Shown one piece after another: positions 5,248 through 9,135 of a stretch of DNA of 9,135 bases. The notes beneath the pieces are model-generated. The model had not been told where the DNA came from, ran no database searches, and saw nothing but the letters and a program-made list of their open reading frames with translations. Position 1 is the stretch's first letter, and the number at the start of each line of letters is the position of its first letter. The DNA is from a bacterium (lineage in GTDB: Bacteria; Pseudomonadota; Alphaproteobacteria; Rs-D84). The translations under genes and the position numbers were made by a program. The stretch lies in contig JAAVBR010000015.1 of NCBI GenBank assembly GCA_014802705.1, positions 1 to 9,135 on the forward strand, written 5' to 3'.

Positions 5248-6137
5248 TTTTGAATGTCGCGAATGATTTTAAAAATACTGATTTCCGGTTCCAAATAAAT
5301 CCGGTTCATGTCGGCGATGGCGGTTGTGACCGACGGATACAGATCCGCCAGGCCGTATGACGCCACCACATCCAACAAAATGCCGTGCAGGGCCGGGTCG
5401 GGCGCAATCTTTTTCGCCATGGCCATCATGTCGCCGGCATTACAATGGGGGTTGTTCAACATGTCGATCAATTCGGCATAGACCGCATCCCCGCCGGATT
5501 TTTTCAGGTTGGCGATTTTCCCAAAACTGCCGTTCGCCAGGCGCAGCGTCGCGGTGCTGACATCTTCGCCCGGTAAAAATTTGGTGCATAAATCGCGCAG
5601 TTCCGAAATGTTCAACGGGTGCATTTTTTCCACGCGCGCGCGCGACCGCACGGTCGGCAACACGTTGGACAATTGGTGCACCACCAACAGAAACAATGTC
5701 TTGGCCGGCGGTTCTTCCAGTAATTTTAAAATCGCGTTCGATGCGGCCGTGTTTAATTCATCCACAGAATCGATCAGCACCACCCGCCAATCGCCCGACA
5801 TGGACGACATCTGCATTTTTTCAATCATGGCGCGCACGGTATAGACCGAAATCACCTTGCCATCCGATTTAACCTTGCCGTCTTTATCAATATTGCGGGC
5901 CAGGTCGATGATAAAAAAATCCCCCACGTTGCCATAGACCATTTTGGCAATTTTATACGCCAATGTGGCCTTGCCAATGCCGCGCGGGCCCGACAACATC
6001 CACACTGGATGGATCGGGTGCGTATCGCGTTTTTCCCAGGCGTCTAAAAACGTGCGCCATGTCGTCGCATGCCCAATCAGGGTATCGTTGTCCATGGGGT
6101 CGGGAAAATTAAAGGTCGGTGCCTTTTTCGGTGCCAT
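5238..6137 (-). CDS. holB: DNA polymerase III delta' subunit
   Basis: HolB is the delta' subunit of the clamp loader, an AAA+ protein that helps load the beta clamp for replication. The 299-residue product starts at the ATG at 6137, whose A is shared with the dacA stop (TAATG), with a GGGGGC ribosome-like site upstream; longer frames run into dacA. Walker A is GPRGIGKATLAY (residues 50-61), with alanine directly after the lysine, as I recall for alphaproteobacterial relatives. Next come WRVVLIDSVDELN (Walker B-like), AASNAILKLLEEPPAKTLFLLVVHQL, with the clamp-loader LLEEPP hallmark, and LPTVRSRARVEKM (sensor/SRC-like, here SRA). The four-cysteine zinc module of DnaX and E. coli delta' is absent, as is usual in this group. 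The tmk gene that often lies between dacA and holB is missing here. Confidence 0.94.
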   Translation of the reverse strand: MAPKKAPTFNFPDPMDNDTLIGHATTWRTFLDAWEKRDTHPIHPVWMLSGPRGIGKATLAYKIAKMVYGNVGDFFIIDLARNIDKDGKVKSDGKVISVYTVRAMIEKMQMSSMSGDWRVVLIDSVDELNTAASNAILKLLEEPPAKTLFLLVVHQLSNVLPTVRSRARVEKMHPLNISELRDLCTKFLPGEDVSTATLRLANGSFGKIANLKKSGGDAVYAELIDMLNNPHCNAGDMMAMAKKIAPDPALHGILLDVVASYGLADLYPSVTTAIADMNRIYLEPEISIFKIIRDIQKCL

Positions 6138-7312
6138 TATTTGCCCCCAAATATCACGCCGATGTTCTTGATCAAACGCCCCAGGAACTGGGTCTTGGAT
6201 ACGCGGGTTTTCGCGACCAAGGGCGCGCGTGCGATCACACGGCCATCCCATTCGGCCAAGATTTCGCCGATTTTGGTGCCGGCGGCCACGGGGGCGGGAA
6301 TGGGTTCTTCGTATCGGGCCAACACGCGCAGGGACGCGGTCGATTTGTTTTTTGGCAATGTCACGGCAAAGGTTTTATCCACCGTGGCGGCGACATTTGC
6401 CGCGCGGCCGTACCAGACCGGAATCTGGGCCACGGTGTCGCCCGGCCGATAAAAGACGCGGGTGGTCGTCGTCGCGTATCCGTGTTCCAATAATTTCTTC
6501 ATTTCTGCGGCCAAGGCATCGTGCCCCGCCACATTCAGGCCATTGATCACGCCGATTAAACGCCGGCCGCCCACGTTGGCCGATGCCACCATGCCGTAAC
6601 CACCGCTGTCGGTGTGGCCGGTTTTCAGACCGTCGGCGCCGCCCATCGTGAACAGTAATTTATTGTAATTCAGCGTGTGTGTCCGGCCCCAATCACGGCA
6701 CCAATTGGATTCATATTCGGAAAATTCAAAACGCCGCGTCGCAAACATCGGATAGATGTCGGGATGTTCCCGAATGACATACGCCGCCAGGGTCGCCAAT
6801 TCACGACTGGTCATCAAATTGTTCGGATGGGGCAGGCCGGACGCATTCCCAAACGTCGACATCGGCATGCCGATTTTGCGGGCGTGTTCCTGCATCATGG
6901 CGGTAAAGGCGCCCTCGGACCCCGCCAACTTTTCGGCCACCACGACCGACGCGTCGCCCCCCGACAACACGATCAGGCCCAAGATCAAATCCCGCACCGT
7001 GACCGATTGACCGGCGATTAAACAAATCTTGCTGGCCGGGGCCCAGGTCGGGTTGGTATAGTCGGCGTTTTCGCTGACCGGGAAACGGTCGTCCATCGTG
7101 ACGCGCCCGGCCTTGATTTCATCAAACAAGACCGCCAGCGTCATCAATTTGATCATCGACGACGGCGGCATCAATGTGTCCGCATTCTTGGCCACGATTT
7201 CCATGCCGGAATCATAATCGATTAAAAATGCCGATTTGGCGCGCGTGGTAAAGTCCGCATGCGCCGCCGGGGTTAGTAGAATAAAGAGCAGGGTTAGTAA
7301 TTTCTTTCTCAT
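6137..7312 (-). CDS. dacA: D-alanyl-D-alanine carboxypeptidase (DacA-type PBP)
   Basis: This is a low-molecular-weight penicillin-binding protein that trims the terminal D-Ala of peptidoglycan stem peptides in the periplasm. The chosen ATG at 7312 gives 391 residues and a clear signal peptide, MRKKLLTLLFILLTPAAHA, cleaved before Asp20. AGGA lies 11 bases upstream. Starts at 7321 and 7351 only add residues ahead of the signal. The catalytic SxxK is Ser52-Met-Ile-Lys55 in PPSSMIKLMT. The SxN motif position reads Ser117-Gly-Gly119 (LSGGDAS), so the expected asparagine is missing. The third motif is KTG at 230-232 in GLKTGHTDSGGYG. A C-terminal beta domain follows, and the end RLIKNIGVIFGG is a plausible amphipathic membrane anchor. 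It is the first gene of the five-gene minus-strand operon. Confidence 0.94.
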   Translation of the reverse strand: MRKKLLTLLFILLTPAAHADFTTRAKSAFLIDYDSGMEIVAKNADTLMPPSSMIKLMTLAVLFDEIKAGRVTMDDRFPVSENADYTNPTWAPASKICLIAGQSVTVRDLILGLIVLSGGDASVVVAEKLAGSEGAFTAMMQEHARKIGMPMSTFGNASGLPHPNNLMTSRELATLAAYVIREHPDIYPMFATRRFEFSEYESNWCRDWGRTHTLNYNKLLFTMGGADGLKTGHTDSGGYGMVASANVGGRRLIGVINGLNVAGHDALAAEMKKLLEHGYATTTTRVFYRPGDTVAQIPVWYGRAANVAATVDKTFAVTLPKNKSTASLRVLARYEEPIPAPVAAGTKIGEILAEWDGRVIARAPLVAKTRVSKTQFLGRLIKNIGVIFGGK

Positions 7313-7322
7313 AGTACCCATG

Positions 7323-7351
7323 ATCCTAGCAATTAAAATCCCCCTTGCCAA
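7323..7351 (-). promoter_or_regulatory. Possible promoter of the dacA operon, near-leaderless
   Basis: On the minus strand TTGGCA (7351-7346) and TAGGAT (7328-7323) are 17 bases apart. Transcription would start around 7316, only a few bases before the dacA ATG at 7312, giving an almost leaderless message. The same AGGA could instead be the ribosome site of a longer transcript; both roles cannot apply to one message. No other promoter is obvious in the roughly 70 bases before the repeat unit at 7383. Confidence 0.35.
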
Positions 7352-7382
7352 CAGAATTTTTTCTAGTTCGATTTATGATTGC

Positions 7383-7468
7383 CGACACCCCGGCCATATC
7401 ACCCACGAAAATTTGCAATTTTCGCGGGGCCCGATGTTGGGCCACCCCTCTTGGACATGAGGGGAACT
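7383..7468 (-). repeat. Palindromic repeat unit d (long form)
   Basis: Read on the minus strand, this is the second copy of the long unit at 2889-2968. It has AGTTCCCCTC, a GAGGGGTGGCCCAACATCGG segment, GGCCCCGCG, a hairpin, GTGGGTGATAT and then CCGGGGTGTCGG. The inner hairpin keeps its length and position. One G-C pair of the other copy is an A-T pair here, and the same G.T wobble is preserved. The first hairpin has a different, longer loop. Confidence 0.85.
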
Positions 7469-7507
7469 GATACTGTCCTAACACTTGAAAATAAAGAACT
7501 TCACTTT

Positions 7508-7600
7508 TGTCACTCCCGCGGCGGCGGGAGTGGGTCTATAAAATTAAAAGAACGATGCTTTAGAGTAAGAGACCCTATTCCCGCCTACGCGGGAATGACA
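7508..7600. repeat. Paired hairpin element with 30-bp inverted ends
   Basis: The left arm 7508-7537 is an imperfect reverse complement of the right arm 7570-7600: both read TGTCA[CT]TCCCGC, then a loop, GGCGGGA, then GGGTCT. Each arm is also a hairpin by itself: CACTCCCGC/GCGGGAGTG at 7511-7532 and ATTCCCGC/GCGGGAAT at 7577-7596. The symmetry weakly continues outward as AGAACTT..TTTTGTCA (7496-7510) and TGACAAAAGGTTCTT (7596-7610). The middle 7538-7569 is AT-rich and non-coding. Palindromes of the ATTCCCGC...GCGGGAATGAC kind are scattered in many bacterial genomes. No transposase is present. Confidence 0.75.
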
Positions 7601-7646
7601 AAAGGTTCTTAAGTTTTTTATTTTAAAACTTTGTCGATCACAATGG

Positions 7647-7666
7647 ATCCCGGCCTTCGCCGGGAT
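7647..7666. repeat. Short palindromic repeat (ATCCCGGC hairpin)
   Basis: ATCCCGGC (7647-7654), CTTC loop, GCCGGGAT (7659-7666) form an 8-bp hairpin followed by GACGG. It resembles the two hairpins at 7511 and 7577 and is the third member of this dispersed palindrome type within 160 bases. It lacks a T-run, so it is not a clear terminator. Confidence 0.65.
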
Positions 7667-7678
7667 GACGGTGCTTTA

Positions 7679-7728
7679 GGTTCCCCTTATGTACAAGAGG
7701 GGTGGACGCGTAGCGGACGGGGTGTCGG
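7679..7728 (+). repeat. Palindromic repeat unit e (short form)
   Basis: The unit opens with GGTTCCCCTTATGTACAAGA, a CCCCTT/AAGAGGGG-type hairpin. GTGGACGCGTAGCGGACGGG and TGTCGG complete it. It matches the ends of unit b at 2843-2886 while its loops differ. It lies directly upstream of the module B promoter, as unit c lies directly upstream of module A. Confidence 0.75.
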
Positions 7729-7736
7729 AAAACATG

Positions 7737-7765
7737 TTGCAAAAATCGGCGCAATGTGTTACGAT
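7737..7765 (+). promoter_or_regulatory. Promoter of module B, with inverted repeat
   Basis: TTGCAA at 7737-7742 and TACGAT at 7760-7765 are spaced by 17 bases. They sit at exactly the positions of the promoter at 2979-3007 when the two modules are aligned. TTGC (7737-7740) and GCAA (7751-7754) repeat the inverted arrangement of module A. Downstream TCCTGGCGTTGGGCG parallels CCGTGGCGTAGAGCG. The start would be near 7772, giving a leader of about 150 bases for the ABC transporter gene. Confidence 0.65.
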
Positions 7766-7771
7766 TCCTGG

Positions 7772-7900
7772 CGTTGGGCGGGAAATAACTGTGCCTAATC
7801 CAAACCACCGTTTGGATTGGGACATGCGTAAGACAAAGAAATCCCAGAAATCCGGGAAAATGAAACCAAAAAAATATGCCTAATCCAAACGGTGGTTTTA
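7772..7900 (+). ncRNA. Module B: structured leader or small RNA
   Basis: This is the second copy of the module at 3014-3142. The first motif, CCTAATCCAAAC (7794-7805), forms a 12-pair hairpin with GTTTGGATTGGG (7810-7821), including one G.T. The second motif at 7879-7890 is an identical copy of the first arm. The segment 7802-7821 can instead pair with 7879-7898 over 20 bases, with one G.T wobble. The two folds exclude each other. AAATCCCAGAAATCCG at 7839-7854 is unpaired in either fold and is identical in both modules. The ABC gene's ribosome site (7911-7917) begins 10 bases after the module ends, so folding could affect its expression. No clear terminator closes the module, which favours a leader over a free small RNA. 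Confidence 0.55.
7791..7883 (+). CDS. Possible 30-residue leader peptide
   Basis: A GTG-started frame reads VPNPNHRLDWDMRKTKKSQK and ends SGKMKPKKYA, a strongly basic tail. It begins about 20 bases after the expected transcript start, with GGGCGGGAAA upstream as a weak ribosome site. The equivalent frame in module A (3033 onward) has the same length and the same MPNP, RL, KSQKS and YA residues but a TAA at codon 16. Differences between copies do not favour silent positions, so coding is not strongly supported and RNA structure explains the conservation as well. Confidence 0.25.
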   Translation: MPNPNHRLDWDMRKTKKSQKSGKMKPKKYA

Positions 7901-7947
7901 GAACAACATCGAGGAAATTAACATGCGCACCAAGAACAAAGATGTGA
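7876..7947 (+). CDS. Possible 23-residue upstream ORF overlapping the ABC gene
   Basis: ATG at 7876 starts MPNPNGGFRTTSRKLTCAPR and stops after TKM at 7945-7947, out of frame with and overlapping the ABC transporter start at 7923. It begins on the second module motif, exactly where the module A copy starts the 168-residue gene. No ribosome site is apparent. If translated it could couple to the ABC gene, but it may be chance. Confidence 0.2.
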   Translation: MPNPNGGFRTTSRKLTCAPRTKM

Positions 7948-9134
7948 ATACGGCGAAACTGCCGAAATCATTGTGGAAATTTTATGTCATGGCCCTGTGG
8001 CCGTGGAAATGGATGCTGTTGCTGTACGGGGCGCTGGTGCTGGGGATTTCATTCGATCGGATTTTACAGCCCCTGATTTCCAAATGGGTGGTGACGATCT
8101 TTGAAGGGCCCGTGCCGGCGGGATACACCTTTGTATCCTATGCGGTGACGATGCTGGTGCTGATTGCGGGGTTGAATCTGTCGATTTCCACGTGTGGGTT
8201 GATTCGTGACTGGATTCAATCGCATTGGATGATTAAATCCCGGCGGCATGTGTCGGAAATTTTAACCGATTATGTGCATCACCAATCGATGTCGTTCTGG
8301 ATGAACCGTATGACGGGTCAGGTCAACAGTCAAATGAATTATATCGCCAACGGGTATGATGCCATTCGCCTGCTTTGGGTGGCCATCATGCGTATTCTGA
8401 CCATCTTTATCAATGGCGCGTTGCTGTTTCAGATCAATTATATCCTGGCGGTGGCGTTCTTGGCGATATTGATTCTGCGCGTGGTGTATGCGTGGATATT
8501 CCGGGGGGCTTTGGCCCGGGCGATCAAAGAAGAATCGTCGGTGCAGAGTAAGTTGTCCGGTAAACTGGTGGACAGCCTGTCGAATTATTCATTGGTGAAA
8601 TTATTTGCGCGCCGTCGGGGCGAAGAAAAATACTTGGCCCCGGTGCGAACCGAACAGGTTGATGTTGCGTTGAAACGAAAGCATTTGGAACGTACATTCT
8701 GGTGGGTGCCGGGCATGATGTGGGATATGTGTTTCAGTCTGATTTTGGGCCTGTGCGTTTGGTTGTATATGCGCGGCGACATGCAGTTGGCCGAGGTGAT
8801 GTTCACCACCAATGCCTATTTCATGGTGATGGGGACGGTCGCGAATCTGATTGAAATGATGCCGAATATCATTGAAAAATTGGGATCCGCATCTAAGGCT
8901 TATGAAGAATTGGTCGTGCCGATTGATATTGTGGATGCCGCGGATGCCAAGGCCTTGACGGTCACGCACGGCGACATTGAATTTAAAAACGTGTCGTTCA
9001 AGTATCGGGGCAAGCGTGCCGGCGTCTTGGATAACTTTAACCTGCATATCCGGCCCGGGGAACGCATTGGGGTCGTTGGCGCGTCCGGGGCGGGCAAGAC
9101 GACGTTGGTGAATCTGTTGATGCGGTTCTTTGAT
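7923..9134 (+). CDS. ABC exporter half-transporter (5' part)
   Basis: This is a fused permease and ATPase of the exporter type (MsbA/Atm1-like architecture), truncated by the right window edge after 404 residues. The N-terminal roughly 320 residues are the membrane domain. Hydrophobic helices are visible at about 20-45, 60-90, 160-195 and 255-300, with the long intracellular loops usual for exporters (SHWMIKSRRHVSEILTDYVH; SLSNYSLVKLFARR). The ATPase domain starts near residue 345 (GDIEFKNVSFKYRG) and shows Walker A GASGAGKT at 386-393. The Q-loop, signature and Walker B lie outside the window. The start is firm: GAGGAAA lies 5 bases upstream of the ATG. It sits behind module B, whose folding could control it. 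The substrate cannot be told from the visible part; lipid, peptide or drug export are all possible. Confidence 0.93.
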   Translation, partial: MRTKNKDVNTAKLPKSLWKFYVMALWPWKWMLLLYGALVLGISFDRILQPLISKWVVTIFEGPVPAGYTFVSYAVTMLVLIAGLNLSISTCGLIRDWIQSHWMIKSRRHVSEILTDYVHHQSMSFWMNRMTGQVNSQMNYIANGYDAIRLLWVAIMRILTIFINGALLFQINYILAVAFLAILILRVVYAWIFRGALARAIKEESSVQSKLSGKLVDSLSNYSLVKLFARRRGEEKYLAPVRTEQVDVALKRKHLERTFWWVPGMMWDMCFSLILGLCVWLYMRGDMQLAEVMFTTNAYFMVMGTVANLIEMMPNIIEKLGSASKAYEELVVPIDIVDAADAKALTVTHGDIEFKNVSFKYRGKRAGVLDNFNLHIRPGERIGVVGASGAGKTTLVNLLMRFFD

Positions 9135-9135
9135 C

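Noticed and set aside
6138..6251. Upstream start for holB giving 337 residues
   Set aside because: It would overlap dacA by over 100 bases; the TAATG start at 6137 with a G-rich ribosome site fits the family's N-terminus.
7379..7612. Plus-strand open frame of 77 codons over the repeat region
   Set aside because: It runs through palindromic repeat units d and the paired hairpin element, and its product is a translation of repeats with no ribosome site.
7689..7790. Upstream extension of the small frame ending at 7883
   Set aside because: It begins inside repeat unit e and crosses the module B promoter; only the part from 7791 is after the expected transcript start.

Overview
The window looks like chromosome from an alphaproteobacterium. 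The evidence is the gene content and order: a dacA / holB / tatD run followed by smpB, a class II lysyl-tRNA synthetase, and many short GC-rich palindromic repeats between the genes. The host-associated or gut alphaproteobacterial lineages are my best guess, but the exact lineage cannot be fixed from the sequence. No phage, plasmid, transposase, tRNA, rRNA or CRISPR array is visible.

Layout. Positions 1-2268 (+) hold the 3' part of lysS, then, 5 bases later, a 468-residue protein that I do not recognise by name. Its middle resembles a degenerate RelA/SpoT nucleotidyltransferase domain. Positions 2303-2732 (+) hold a cold-shock-domain gene with its own likely promoter and a strong terminator. 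Positions 2733-3117 are non-coding and full of repeats: a 7-base tandem repeat, three palindromic units bounded by a 13-base inverted repeat, and a promoter with a structured leader. A 168-residue protein of unknown role (3118-3624, +) follows and ends at a shared terminator. From 7312 back to 3648 (-) runs a compact operon: dacA (penicillin-binding protein), holB (DNA polymerase III delta'), tatD (metal-dependent hydrolase), a small membrane protein and smpB (trans-translation). Positions 7313-7922 are again non-coding and repeat-rich, and end in a second copy of the promoter/leader module. From 7923 (+) an ABC exporter half-transporter begins and runs off the window.

The most unusual signal is a roughly 165-bp module found twice, at 2978-3142 and 7736-7900. 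The two copies align at a constant offset of 4758 bases with no insertions or deletions. Each has a sigma-70-like promoter (-35, 17-base spacer, -10) overlapped by a TTGC-N10-GCAA inverted repeat. This is followed by a transcript region carrying two hairpin motifs (TGCCTAATCCAAA...) exactly 85 bases apart, with a conserved block between them. In each copy the downstream arm of the first hairpin can pair instead with the second motif. This suggests a switchable leader or a small RNA. One module precedes the unknown protein gene and the other the ABC exporter. Both sit directly downstream of a palindromic repeat unit ending in GGGGTG(G)TC. The motif also reads as MPNPN at start codons, so a short peptide is an alternative reading.

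The coding genes are mostly housekeeping: translation (lysS, smpB), replication (holB), cell wall (dacA) and nucleic-acid repair or turnover (tatD). The novelty lies in the two intergenic regions and in the two unrecognised proteins.
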